Source: DASQUK01 sp963717085
GTDB taxonomy: Bacteria; Actinomycetota; Acidimicrobiia; Acidimicrobiales; VFJN01
NCBI GenBank assembly: GCA_963717085.1
Contig: CAVQVM010000021.1
Location: forward strand, 62,001 to 126,000
Direction: 5' to 3'
Length of the DNA: 64,000 nucleotides
Both the position numbers and the translations under genes were made by a program. How positions within the stretch are numbered: the stretch's first letter is position 1; the number at the start of each line of letters is the position of its first letter. This document shows, piece after piece, positions 52,381-62,905 of the stretch. A model generated the notes under the pieces. That model searched no databases, was not told the DNA's origin, and was given only the letters and a program-made list of their open reading frames with translations.

Positions 52381-52933
52381 TCAGCCCGGGACCTCGTAGG
52401 TCGGCACCATCACGGCGCGGGCCAGCGTGTGGAAGCCGAGGTTGAACCCGACGAACGCCGGCGACGCGCTCGGCGTCCGGCCCCAGCTTCTCGACGTCGA
52501 GGGCGTGCACCGCGAACACGTAGCGGTGCGGGCCGTGGCCGGGGGGCGGGCCGGCGCCGATGTATGCCTGGTCGCCGGCGTCGCTGCGGGCGTGGATGGC
52601 GCCCTCGGGCAGGCCCGCCTTGTCGCCCGATCCGGCGCCCCGCGGCAGCTCGGTGACGCTGGCCGGGATGTCGAAGACGACCCAGTGCCAGAAGCCGCTG
52701 CCCGTCGGCGCGTCGGGGTCGAACACGGTCACCGCGAAGCTCTTGGTCTCGGGCGGGAAGCCCTCCCAGCGCAGGTGCGGCGACGTGTTGCCGCCGTCGA
52801 GCCCGAAGCGGGCGTCGGCCACGTGGTCGTTGTCCAGCGTCTTGCCGTCGGCCACGTCGTCGCTCGTCACCGTGAAGGACGGAACCGGGGCCAGGTGGTC
52901 GTACGGGAGCGGTGGCTTGGGCGTATCCGGCAT
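52381..52933 (-). pseudogene. YbhB/YbcL (PEBP/Raf-kinase-inhibitor-like) protein with a frameshift near its C-terminus
   Basis: The ATG at 52933 follows GGAGGATCC. The PEBP core is clear: SPHLRWEGFPPETKSFAV, FDPDAPTGSGFWHWVVFDIP and GHGPHRYVFAVHALDVEKL. After DAE the frame breaks; the family C-terminus continues in another frame as SPAFVGFNLGFHTLARAVMV and YEVPG to the TGA at 52381. One extra G near 52469-52471 accounts for it. PEBP proteins bind small anionic ligands; the bacterial role is unclear. Confidence 0.85.
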
Positions 52934-52997
52934 TGGATCCTCCGTTGTCGTGCTCGTGATCCTGTCATCTTGGAGCACCGGAGCGGTGCCGCGTGCG

Positions 52998-54359
52998 CTA
53001 CTCCGCGGCGTCGGCGAGCGCCTCGGCCAGCGACGGGTGCACCAGCAGGCTCTCGACGATGTCGTTGACCCGCAGGCCGTTGGTGACCGCCACGGCGAGG
53101 ACGGAGATGAGCTCGGCCGCCTGGCGCCCCACGATCGACCCGCCGAGGACCACGCCGGTGGCGGGGTCGGAGAGGATCTTCACGAAGCCTTTGGTCTCGT
53201 TGTTGATGAGCGCCTTGGCCGCCGCCGAGAACGGCACCTTGGTCACCCGCAGCTTGCGTCCCTCGGCGAAGGCGTCGGCCTCCGCCAGGCCCACGTCGGC
53301 GATCTCGGGTTCCGTGAAGATCGCCGACGCCGCCTTGTCGTAGTCGAGGTGGCGGTGGACCCGCGTGTGCAGGCCCATGACGTGCTCGGCGATCTTGCGC
53401 CCCTGCATGGCGGCCACCGACGACAGCGGGAGCTTCCCCGACAGGTCCCCCGCGGCGTAGATGTGCGGCACGTTGGTCACGCAGTGGTGGTTGACGGGCA
53501 CGTAACCGCCCGCATCGACGTCCACGCCGGCGGCGTCGAGCCCCAGGCCGTCGCTGTTGGGGATCGACCCGATGGCCAGCAGGGCGTGGCTGCCCGCCGC
53601 CACCCGGCCGTCGTTGCAGCGCACGGCCACGCCGCCCTCGGTCACGTCGACGCCCTCGGCCCTGGCGCCCTTGTACAGCTGCACCCCCCGGCGCAGCAGC
53701 TCGTCCTCCAGGGCTGCGGCGACCTCCGGGTCCTTCTGGGGCAGAACCTGCTGGCGGCTCACGATCAGGGTGACGCGACTGCCCAGCGACGAGAACATAT
53801 GGACGAACTCCACACCGGTCACCCCCGAGCCGATCACCACCAGGTGCTCGGGCAGCTCGCGGGGCGGGTAGGCGTCGCGGGTGGTGAGGATCCGCTCACC
53901 GTCGACCTGCGCCCATTCGGGGACGCGGGGCCGGCTCCCGGTCGACACGAGGATGGCGTCGGCCTCGATCTCGCTCACGCCCTCGTCGGTCTCGACCGCG
54001 ATCTCGTGGGGGCCCTTGAGCCGTCCGCTGCCCATCATCATGCGAACGCCCTGGCTGTGCAGGAGCTGGACGATGTTGGACTCGAGCCGCTTCTCGATCC
54101 GCTGGATCCGCTCGCGCAGCAGCTCGAGGTCCAGGCTCGCCTCGGCCCCGGCGAGGCCCATGCCGGCGAGGCGGTCGACCATCCCCATGGCCCCGGCGGT
54201 GGCGATCATGGCCTTGGAGGGGATGCAGTCGTGCAGGTGCGCGGCGCCGCCGACGAGGTCGCGTTCGACCAGGGTCACCTCGGCGCCGAGGCGGGCCGCG
54301 GTCGTGGCCGCCGTGTTGCCGGCGGGTCCCCCGCCGATGATGACGAAGCGCAGAGGCAC
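52998..54359 (-). CDS. lpdA: LpdA-like NAD(P)H quinone oxidoreductase
   Basis: This 453-residue FAD/NAD protein is of the disulfide reductase fold: VIIGGGPAGNTAATTAARLG, LVVIGSGVTGVEFVHMF, YAAGDLSGKLPLSSVAAMQG, and a C-terminal dimerisation domain. The usual C-x4-C redox pair is incomplete: the sequence is GGAAHLHDCIPSKAM, so the first Cys is missing, as in mycobacterial LpdA, which reduces quinones rather than lipoamide. GTG 54359 lies 7 nt after the TAGCCT box. Confidence 0.87.
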   Translation of the reverse strand: MPLRFVIIGGGPAGNTAATTAARLGAEVTLVERDLVGGAAHLHDCIPSKAMIATAGAMGMVDRLAGMGLAGAEASLDLELLRERIQRIEKRLESNIVQLLHSQGVRMMMGSGRLKGPHEIAVETDEGVSEIEADAILVSTGSRPRVPEWAQVDGERILTTRDAYPPRELPEHLVVIGSGVTGVEFVHMFSSLGSRVTLIVSRQQVLPQKDPEVAAALEDELLRRGVQLYKGARAEGVDVTEGGVAVRCNDGRVAAGSHALLAIGSIPNSDGLGLDAAGVDVDAGGYVPVNHHCVTNVPHIYAAGDLSGKLPLSSVAAMQGRKIAEHVMGLHTRVHRHLDYDKAASAIFTEPEIADVGLAEADAFAEGRKLRVTKVPFSAAAKALINNETKGFVKILSDPATGVVLGGSIVGRQAAELISVLAVAVTNGLRVNDIVESLLVHPSLAEALADAAE

Positions 54360-54366
54360 GGCCACC

Positions 54367-54372
54367 AGGCTA
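54367..54372 (-). promoter_or_regulatory. -10 box TAGCCT before lpdA
   Basis: TAGCCT on the minus strand lies 7 nt before GTG 54359. Confidence 0.45.
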
Positions 54373-54417
54373 CGTGGCCGGCCCCGAACCCTCACCCCTC
54401 CCGGCAGCGCCTCGCCG

Positions 54418-55200
54418 TCAGGCGGCCGTTCGAGCCAGCCGCACCAGGCGGTGGTCCGGCGTGAACAGCTGGCGCGTGACGCCCAGGCCGATGATCACGA
54501 CGTTGGTGGCGACGCAGCCGAGGATGAGGTACATGATGGCCGCCTGGACCAGCACGGCGTCCACCGGATCGACGCCCGCCAGGATGAGCCCGGTCATGGC
54601 GCCGGGTAGGAAGACCAGCCCCACTGCCTTGGTGCTCTCGAGCTGTGACGTGAGGGCGGTCCGCAGCGCGCTGCGCACGAACGGCTTCGATGCCTGCTGC
54701 CACGGCTGCCCGAGCGCCAACCGGGCCTCGACCTCGGGGCGCCGCTCGGTGAGCTCCCCGACGATGCGACGGGCGGCCACCACCACGCTGCCGATCGAGT
54801 TGCCGATCATCATGCCAGCGATGGGCACCACCGCCCGGCCGACGTTCGGATAGACGCCGAGGCCGAACACGACCAGCAGGCTGATGGCCGCCGATGCGGC
54901 GATGGCCAACGCCGCGATCCGGGTGATGTCGGGGATCTCGGACGCGCGACGCCCGACCGTCACGGCCGCGAAGACAACCATCGCCGCGACCCAGAGCCAC
55001 GCCCAGATGACGGGTGTGTCCTCGTCGACGACCAGCAGCAACAGGTACCCCACCGCCAGCAGCTGGGAGATGGCCCGGGCACACGCCCACGCGATCTCGC
55101 GCTCGAGCCGCAGCCCCTGCCACACGGACAGGCCGATGGCCACGGCCACGAGGATGAGCGAGAGGGCCAGTCCACCCCATCCGATCGCGGCGTCATCCAT
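54418..55200 (-). CDS. ABC transporter permease, FetB/UPF0014 family
   Basis: This 260-residue protein has about seven membrane helices. Family motifs: VVPIAGMMIGNSIGSVVVAA, RRPEVEARLALGQPWQQASK and FLPGAMTGLILAGVDPV. FetAB-type systems are reported to export iron and protect against oxidative stress; the substrate here is inferred only from the family. The ATPase gene ends 5 nt upstream of ATG 55200, forming an operon. Confidence 0.85.
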   Translation of the reverse strand: MDDAAIGWGGLALSLILVAVAIGLSVWQGLRLEREIAWACARAISQLLAVGYLLLLVVDEDTPVIWAWLWVAAMVVFAAVTVGRRASEIPDITRIAALAIAASAAISLLVVFGLGVYPNVGRAVVPIAGMMIGNSIGSVVVAARRIVGELTERRPEVEARLALGQPWQQASKPFVRSALRTALTSQLESTKAVGLVFLPGAMTGLILAGVDPVDAVLVQAAIMYLILGCVATNVVIIGLGVTRQLFTPDHRLVRLARTAA

Positions 55201-55205
55201 GGGTC

Positions 55206-55895
55206 TCAACCACCTTCGTCCTCCTTCAGGAAACGCGCACGCTCGTCGGCGGACGCGATCCGTCCGTCGATGACCACCAGCACGTCGTCGGCCAAGCGGT
55301 CCGCCTGGCCCAGGTCGTGGGTCACCCACACCAGTGGTCGGCCCTCGGCGGCGAGATCCCGGGCGGTGCGTTCCAGGCGATGGCGTGCGTCGGGATCGAG
55401 CGCGGCGGTGGGCTCGTCCATGAGCAGGACCTCGGGCCGGGTGACCAGCGTGCGGGCGAGACACATGCGCTGCGACTCGCCGCCGGACAGGTCATCGGCG
55501 GACCGGTCGAGGAACGCCGGCCCCAGCCCGGCGCCGCCGAGGGCGGCGACCAGGGTGTCATCGGTCGCCGCCGGGTCAGCCACCCGCAGGTTGTCGCGCA
55601 CGGTGCCCGGGAACGGTGCCGGCCGCTGGAACACCATGCCCACCCGGCGACGCAGGGCCAGGGGGTCGATCGACGCCACCGGTTGGCCCCGGAAGCGGAC
55701 CACCCCGGCGGTCGGGACTTCGAGCCGGTTGAGGAGCCGCAGGATCATGGACTTGCCCGCGCCCGACGGCCCGAGCAGGACGGTGATGCCCTCGTCGGGG
55801 ACCGTGAGCGAGATGCCGCGCAGGATCGGGCGCCCGTCGATCTCCAGCGAGACGCCGTCCAGCTCGAACAACGGCGCACCCACGCGCCGGCGCAT
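55206..55895 (-). CDS. ABC transporter ATP-binding protein, FetA-like
   Basis: This 229-residue ATPase has Walker A LLGPSGAGKSMILRLLNRL, Q-loop VGMVFQRPAPFPGTVRDNL, signature LSGGESQR, Walker B VLLMDEPTAALD and switch WVTHDLGQ. The pairing with a FetB-type permease indicates the function. The ATG at 55895 lies just downstream of the 135-bp element (copy 2), which fills its upstream region and may contain or replace its promoter. Confidence 0.9.
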   Translation of the reverse strand: MRRRVGAPLFELDGVSLEIDGRPILRGISLTVPDEGITVLLGPSGAGKSMILRLLNRLEVPTAGVVRFRGQPVASIDPLALRRRVGMVFQRPAPFPGTVRDNLRVADPAATDDTLVAALGGAGLGPAFLDRSADDLSGGESQRMCLARTLVTRPEVLLMDEPTAALDPDARHRLERTARDLAAEGRPLVWVTHDLGQADRLADDVLVVIDGRIASADERARFLKEDEGG

Positions 55896-55905
55896 GTTCT
55901 CCTCA

Positions 55906-56040
55906 GAGGCCGAGCGGATAGGCCCGAAAGTGGGCACGGAACCGTACGGGATTTGCAGTGTCAGCCCAAGCCACACAGCTCGGCCTCCGCCAGCGCTGAC
56001 CACGGTAAGCCCAGACGACGTGCATATCAGCTCAGGTCCT
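55906..56040. mobile_element. 135-bp miniature inverted-repeat element, copy 2
   Basis: This is the same length as copy 1 (30689-30823) and about 85% identical, in the same orientation. The inverted ends contain GAGCGGATAGGC in the left end here and in the right end of copy 1. The right end overlaps the TGA stop (56040-56042) of the GT2 gene, just as copy 1 abuts a stop codon. It lies between that gene and the ABC ATPase gene. Confidence 0.75.
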
Positions 56041-56867
56041 CAGACGCGCGAGCGGTCACCGTGGGCCGCGGTGGCACCGTCGGCCCGGTACCCATCGTCG
56101 CCGGTGCCCCGGGCCGGCGGTGCGCCCGCACGGCCCGCGGAACCACGGAACCCACTGCGCACGCGCTCGCCCGGCGGCGAGTACTTGAGGATGCACCAGA
56201 CCGCCCGGACGCCGTCGCGCCACCCGATCTTCTTGCCCTCCGCGTAGGTGCGCCCGCGGTAGCTGATCCCCACCTCGTACACCCGCCATTCCGGGTGGGC
56301 GGCGACCTTGGCCGTGACCTCGGGCTCGACACCGAACCGATCCTCCTCGAGGTCAATGGCCTGGATGACCTCGCGGCGGAACACCTTGTAGCAGGTCTCC
56401 ATATCGGTGAGGTTCAGGTTGGTGAAGACGTTGGACAGGGTGGTGAGGAACCGGTTCCCCACCGAGTGCCAGAAGTAGAGCACCCGGTGCGGATGGCTGG
56501 AGATGAACCGTGACCCGAAGACGACGTCGGCGTCGTCGCCGAGAAGGGGCTGGACCAGCGCCCCGTACTCGCCGGGGTCGTACTCGAGGTCGGCATCCTG
56601 GACGATCACCAGCGGCGCGGTCGCTTCGGCGAATCCCCGACGCAGCGCGGCCCCCTTGCCCTGGTTGTAGGGCTGGAGCACCACACGCACGCGGGGTTCG
56701 GCGAGGCCCGCCAGGACATCGCGCGTGCCGTCGGTGGACCCGTCGTCGACGATGATGACCTCGACCGTCCACGGCGAGGCGAGCACCCGCGCCACTACGG
56801 CCGCCACCGTGTCGCGCTCGTTGTAGCAGGGGATGACGACCGAGAGGCAGGCCTGGGTGTCGGGCAT
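56040..56867 (-). CDS. Family 2 glycosyltransferase, polyprenyl-phosphate mannosyltransferase type
   Basis: This 275-residue protein starts at ATG 56867: LSVVIPCYNERDTVAAVVAR, VIIVDDGSTDGTRDVL, NQGKGAALRRGF, VIVQDADLEYDPGEY and FGSRFISSHPH. METCYKVFRREV and GVEPEVTAKVAAH are typical of DPM1-like/ArnC-related enzymes. There are no membrane helices, so it would act at the inner face with the polyprenyl acceptor. The C-terminal 40 residues are low-complexity Gly/Ala/Arg. The stop lies in the end of the 135-bp element, which could have altered this tail. Confidence 0.88.
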   Translation of the reverse strand: MPDTQACLSVVIPCYNERDTVAAVVARVLASPWTVEVIIVDDGSTDGTRDVLAGLAEPRVRVVLQPYNQGKGAALRRGFAEATAPLVIVQDADLEYDPGEYGALVQPLLGDDADVVFGSRFISSHPHRVLYFWHSVGNRFLTTLSNVFTNLNLTDMETCYKVFRREVIQAIDLEEDRFGVEPEVTAKVAAHPEWRVYEVGISYRGRTYAEGKKIGWRDGVRAVWCILKYSPPGERVRSGFRGSAGRAGAPPARGTGDDGYRADGATAAHGDRSRV

Positions 56868-56942
56868 GCGCGGGTCCTTTGCTGCGGGATCGACGGGGCA
56901 TCCTACGGGCGGACAGGCTTCGTCGCCCGGCATCAGCTTCCC

Positions 56943-56948
56943 TAGGCT
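56943..56948 (+). promoter_or_regulatory. -10 box TAGGCT before the mutase leader ORF
   Basis: TAGGCT lies 6 nt before the leader GTG at 56955, consistent with leaderless translation of the leader ORF. Confidence 0.45.
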
Positions 56949-56954
56949 GCAAAC

Positions 56955-57046
56955 GTGAGCGAGCGTCAGCGAGCGAACCAGGGACACAGTGCCCTAGCGC
57001 CGCGAAGCGGCGATGCGGTCAGTGGCGGCGCCCGGAGGGCGCGCCA

Positions 57047-57050
<4 letters not shown>
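56955..57050 (+). CDS. Divergent leader ORF of the dispersed repeat, upstream of methylmalonyl-CoA mutase
   Basis: This 31-codon ORF opens VSERQRANQGHSALAPRSG and ends GGARRARQ. Its TGA overlaps the mutase ATG (ATGA at 57047-57050). Hairpins GCCGC-GAA-GCGGC and GCGCCC-GGA-GGGCGC are present, with stems different from the other copies but the same loop types. Only the start region and the terminal geometry are shared in sequence with the other leaders, so architecture is conserved more than sequence. Confidence 0.5.
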
Positions 57051-59197
<2,147 letters not shown>

Positions 59198-59210
59198 CGA
59201 CGAGGGCCCA

Positions 59211-60971
59211 CTAGGACTGGTCGTCGCCGACGAACCCGACCGACGACCCGCTCGGTCCCCCGCTGGGCGGGGGCGGATCGAGCGCGAAGACCCGGGTGGT
59301 GCGGCCCTCGACCCTCACCTCGTGCACCAGGCGCAGCCCGGGCATCCGGTCGGTGGTCCGGAGCGGCGCCAGCTGGGGACGCAACCGCACGGCCGTGTAC
59401 CAGTCGACGACCAGGTAGCCGGCGCCGTAGTGGCGGGCGTAGCGCAGGATCTGGTCGACGCTGGCGTAGGGGATCGCCATGGTCTGCCGCTCGGCGTAGT
59501 AGTCGACGACCATGCTGCGCGTCATGACGCGGTCGCCGGGCCGGGTGTTGGCGGCGATCCACTCGCCGGCCGCGCGCTGGTCGCCGTGCTCCGACGGGTG
59601 CCACCAACCGGCGGCCTCGCTGTGGAACGCCTGCACCGACGACAGTGCCAGCAGCGCTACCACCGCGAGCATCACGGGCCGCCGCCAGGCGACCGACAGC
59701 GCCGCGATCGCGGCACCGACGAGCGGCGTCGCGAGCGCCACAGCGACGATGAGGTAGCGGGGTTGGACGAAGAACGCCAGCGCGGTCGCCACCGGCAACG
59801 CACCGACTGCCAGCAACAGGCGGACCACCCCCGACCGGCGGTGGCGCCAGGCACCGAACGCCGCCAGCCCCCACAGGGGGAGGGGCAGCAACAGCCACGA
59901 GAGCCGCTGGTCGGTGACCGGGTTGGTGATGGACGCGACCAGCTCGCCAGCGTTGGTGCGGACGATGCCGAGGTAGCCGGCCGGGTCTTCGCGGGCCAGC
60001 GTCGCCAACGACGATCGCCCGGCGGCGAAGTGGAGGCCCGTCTCGTCCAGCGCGTACAGCACGGAGTCGCGCCGCTCACGGTCCGCCCGCGCCACGGCGT
60101 CCCAGGCCTCGATCGAGGCATCCTGGGTCTTGGCGCTGAGCTGCCACTGGCCGGTGTTGTCGTGCAGGTACATCGCGTACGGCACGATGCACACGACGAC
60201 CGGCAGCAAGAAGACCGCCAGCAATGGCGCGCCCGCCCGGAGGCCCCGGACGTCGAGCCTCCGCAGCCGGGCGGCCTGGCCCGGGGGACGCACCGCGAGG
60301 ACGAGCACCGCGATCCCGAGCGGGACCGCCATGAACAGTCCCTCGGGCCTGGTCAGGTACGCGAGCCCGACCATGACACCCGCGCCGAACACGCGCCATG
60401 CGCGGGCGCGTGCCACATGGTCGACCGCGGACACCACCAACCAGACCGCGCCGACGACCAGGAGCGTGTACTCCGCCTCCGAGCCCGCACCGCGGTTGAC
60501 GATGGTCGTCGACAGGCCCGGTCCGAGGGCGGCTACCCAGGCGGTGGCGATGCCGGCGGTGTGGCCTCCGATCCGCCGACCCAGCAGCGCCAGCGGGACG
60601 ATGAGTGCCGTGCTCGACAGGCACGTCAGGACCACGGTGCCGGTGTGGGGGTCAGACGCCACCTGGCTCGCGAGCCCGAGCAGGAACGGCACGAACGGCG
60701 GGAAGTGCAGCTCAGGGCTGCCGTCACGCTGGTAGCCGTCGCCCTCGACCAGGGACACGCCAGAGCGCAGGTAGGCGGTCTCGTCGGTGGCGGGTGCGTC
60801 GTCGGTCAGGCCGATCGCGACGCGGAGGGCGAACCCGACCACCACGGCCGCGACGACCATGAGCACGAACCGCGTCCGCCGTGACGGGGTCGGGGCAGGA
60901 GAAACGCTGCCGGTCGATGGGGGGGAGGCCGCCGGCGACGTATCGCCCGGCGATGCGACGGTGGTGGCCAT
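59211..60971 (-). CDS. Membrane glycosyltransferase, PMT/ArnT-like (GT-C)
   Basis: This protein of about 586 residues has 10-12 membrane helices. After the first helix, DDAPATDETAYLRSGVSLVEGD contains the acidic pair in the first extracytoplasmic loop that GT-C enzymes use for catalysis. STTIVNRGAGSEAEYTLLVV and a C-terminal soluble domain follow. Such enzymes transfer a sugar from polyprenyl phosphate to a surface acceptor, fitting the two polyprenyl-type GT2 genes in the window. ATG 60971 is chosen; an earlier GTG-rich stretch is Pro/Gly-rich and unlikely. Confidence 0.78.
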   Translation of the reverse strand: MATTVASPGDTSPAASPPSTGSVSPAPTPSRRTRFVLMVVAAVVVGFALRVAIGLTDDAPATDETAYLRSGVSLVEGDGYQRDGSPELHFPPFVPFLLGLASQVASDPHTGTVVLTCLSSTALIVPLALLGRRIGGHTAGIATAWVAALGPGLSTTIVNRGAGSEAEYTLLVVGAVWLVVSAVDHVARARAWRVFGAGVMVGLAYLTRPEGLFMAVPLGIAVLVLAVRPPGQAARLRRLDVRGLRAGAPLLAVFLLPVVVCIVPYAMYLHDNTGQWQLSAKTQDASIEAWDAVARADRERRDSVLYALDETGLHFAAGRSSLATLAREDPAGYLGIVRTNAGELVASITNPVTDQRLSWLLLPLPLWGLAAFGAWRHRRSGVVRLLLAVGALPVATALAFFVQPRYLIVAVALATPLVGAAIAALSVAWRRPVMLAVVALLALSSVQAFHSEAAGWWHPSEHGDQRAAGEWIAANTRPGDRVMTRSMVVDYYAERQTMAIPYASVDQILRYARHYGAGYLVVDWYTAVRLRPQLAPLRTTDRMPGLRLVHEVRVEGRTTRVFALDPPPPSGGPSGSSVGFVGDDQS

Positions 60972-60985
60972 CCCCCGCCTCGGCG

Positions 60986-61657
60986 TTACGCCTGCCGGGC
61001 CGGGACGACGGGAACCGCCGCTGGCATGGCGTCCGGGCCGCGGCCATTGCGGCGGGCACCGCGTGGCCGCGCCTCGATCATCGTCCACGGGAAAGGCGTG
61101 CTCACGCTCAGAACTTCGAGCTGTGAACCCACGAGCTCGGCGAACCCCCGCCGCGACCAGTGCTGAACGTGGCCCGGCGTGTTGCCGAGGTCGGAAAGGT
61201 ACTTACCGCGAGCCATGTTGGCGACTCGCCAGATTGGCTCGCGGGGCACGGATAGCACCAGTCGGTCGCGACTGACGCGCACGAGTTCGGCGAGTGCGGT
61301 GGGAGGGTCGTCCACGTGCTCCAGCACCTCGATGGCCATCACGAGGTCGAACGTCAGGGCTGGGAACGGCAGCCGGACGGTGTCGGCGAAGGCGCCGACG
61401 AACCCGCGGTGGCGCCAACCGGAGGCGAGTGCTTCGTCATGCAGGTCAATGCCCACGATGTGCGCATCCGGGTAGAGGGACCGCAGCTTGGAGCTGATCT
61501 CGCCCTCACCCACCCCGACCTCCAGCACGGTCGCCGGGTGCTCACGGGGAAGCACATCCGCCAGCGCGCCGAAGAAGCCCGTCATGAGGCGACGCTCGAT
61601 TGGGTTCCTCGACCGGTACTTGTCGTAGGTGTTGCCCGTCGGGACCCTGGTGGACAC
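60986..61657 (-). CDS. SAM-dependent methyltransferase
   Basis: This 223-residue class I methyltransferase has VLEVGVGEGEISSKL (motif I), HIVGIDLHDEALASGW, FDLVMAIEVLEHVDDPPTAL and VLSVPREPIWRVANM. It resembles methyltransferases found in glycan clusters. GTG 61657 (VSTRVPTGNTYDKY) is preferred to upstream starts because TYDKY-type sequences begin this family. It lies 14 bp before the membrane glycosyltransferase, so the pair may be an operon and the substrate a surface glycan (inference). Confidence 0.82.
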   Translation of the reverse strand: MSTRVPTGNTYDKYRSRNPIERRLMTGFFGALADVLPREHPATVLEVGVGEGEISSKLRSLYPDAHIVGIDLHDEALASGWRHRGFVGAFADTVRLPFPALTFDLVMAIEVLEHVDDPPTALAELVRVSRDRLVLSVPREPIWRVANMARGKYLSDLGNTPGHVQHWSRRGFAELVGSQLEVLSVSTPFPWTMIEARPRGARRNGRGPDAMPAAVPVVPARQA

Positions 61658-61886
61658 GTGGTAGCTCCGGAACTCGCTTGATTTCGGGCAGCCGCCCCAG
61701 GCGACGTGTGGCGAACCGGGTTGGCCCACAACGCCGCCGCGCGACCGGCGACACTAACACTGCCCCGATCGCAAGGCCGAGGCTGCGGGCGGGAGCCCAG
61801 TTTCACGCTCCCGACAAGTGCTGTTCCTCGTGCCGTCACCCTCGTCGACACGCGTCCCCTGGGCATCGAGTTCCTCGCGTCGCCTT

Positions 61887-61892
61887 TAGACT
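61887..61892 (+). promoter_or_regulatory. -10 box TAGACT before meaB
   Basis: TAGACT lies 8 nt before GTG 61901. The 230 bp upstream to the divergent methyltransferase contain no gene I can support. Confidence 0.45.
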
Positions 61893-61900
61893 CCGCGCTC

Positions 61901-62905
61901 GTGACCGATCCGGAGCCGCTCGCGACGCGCCTTGTCGAGGGCGATCGGCGGGCGCTCGCCCGGTCGATCACGCTGGTCGAGTCGACACGCCCCGACCACC
62001 GGTCGGCAGCCGCCGCGCTCCTCGACACTGTGCTCGCCCATACCGGCGGCGCTATTCGCCTCGGCATCACCGGCACACCGGGCGCGGGCAAGTCGACACT
62101 CATCGAGGAGCTCGGCGGCAACCTCACCGCCGCGGGCCATCGAGTCGCAGTACTAGCGGTCGATCCGTCCAGTCGGCGTAGTGGTGGTTCGATCCTGGGC
62201 GACAAGACGCGCATGGAACGCCTTGCCCGCGATCCGCGTGCCTTCATCAGGCCATCGCCCTCAGGTGGGTCGGTCGGCGGCGTCGCCCGCCGCACCCGGG
62301 AGGCCGCGCTGCTGTGCGAGGCCGCTGGCTTCGATGTCATCGTCGTCGAGACCGTCGGGGTGGGACAGTCGGAGGTGGCGGTTGCGGACATGGTCGACTG
62401 TTTCTGCCTGGTCGTTGCGCCGGGCGGCGGCGATGAGCTACAGGGGATCAAGCGGGGGATCATCGAGCTCGCCGATGTCGTCGTCGTCAACAAGGCCGAC
62501 GGCGACCTGCTACCGGCGGCCCGACGAGCCATCGCCGACTACCGCCAGGCCGTCCACCTGCTGCGGCCCAAGCACGCCGGCTGGGAAGTGCCTGTGCTGG
62601 CCACATCGGCTCTCGAGGGCGCCGGGGTCGACGAAGCATGGGCTGCCGTGGAAAAGCTCGTTGCGCACCTCCGTGAGGACGACGCGCTCGACCGCCTCCG
62701 AGCCGGCCAGGCGGTGGCGTGGATGTGGGACGAGATCCGCGAACACCTCATGGATTCGTTCCGTCGGGATCCCGGGGTGGCGACGCGTTGGTCCGACGCC
62801 GAGGAGGCCGTCCGGGCCGGCCGGGTGTCCCCCGGCACCGTAGCCCGCCGCCTGCTCGAGGCCCATGGCGTCGCGCCAGGTGACCACAATGCGAGCGCCC
62901 AGTGA
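61901..62905 (+). CDS. meaB: Methylmalonyl-CoA mutase-associated GTPase MeaB
   Basis: This 334-residue G3E GTPase protects and reloads the cobalamin cofactor of the mutase. Motifs: GITGTPGAGKSTLIEEL (P-loop), VLAVDPSSRRSGGSILGDKT, RPSPSGGSVGGVARRT, VETVGVGQSEVAVADMVD and VVNKAD (NKxD). The C-terminal dimerisation part is complete. GTG 61901 is set by the promoter box. It lies on the same strand as mcm but is separated by two minus-strand genes. The stop overlaps the next methyltransferase (GTGA). Confidence 0.95.
   Translation: MTDPEPLATRLVEGDRRALARSITLVESTRPDHRSAAAALLDTVLAHTGGAIRLGITGTPGAGKSTLIEELGGNLTAAGHRVAVLAVDPSSRRSGGSILGDKTRMERLARDPRAFIRPSPSGGSVGGVARRTREAALLCEAAGFDVIVVETVGVGQSEVAVADMVDCFCLVVAPGGGDELQGIKRGIIELADVVVVNKADGDLLPAARRAIADYRQAVHLLRPKHAGWEVPVLATSALEGAGVDEAWAAVEKLVAHLREDDALDRLRAGQAVAWMWDEIREHLMDSFRRDPGVATRWSDAEEAVRAGRVSPGTVARRLLEAHGVAPGDHNASAQ

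Noticed and set aside
61658..61886. Small gene in the divergent gap before meaB
   Set aside because: Open frames exist but have no start with a promoter or ribosome site and no protein-like pattern; I see only the meaB -10 box.
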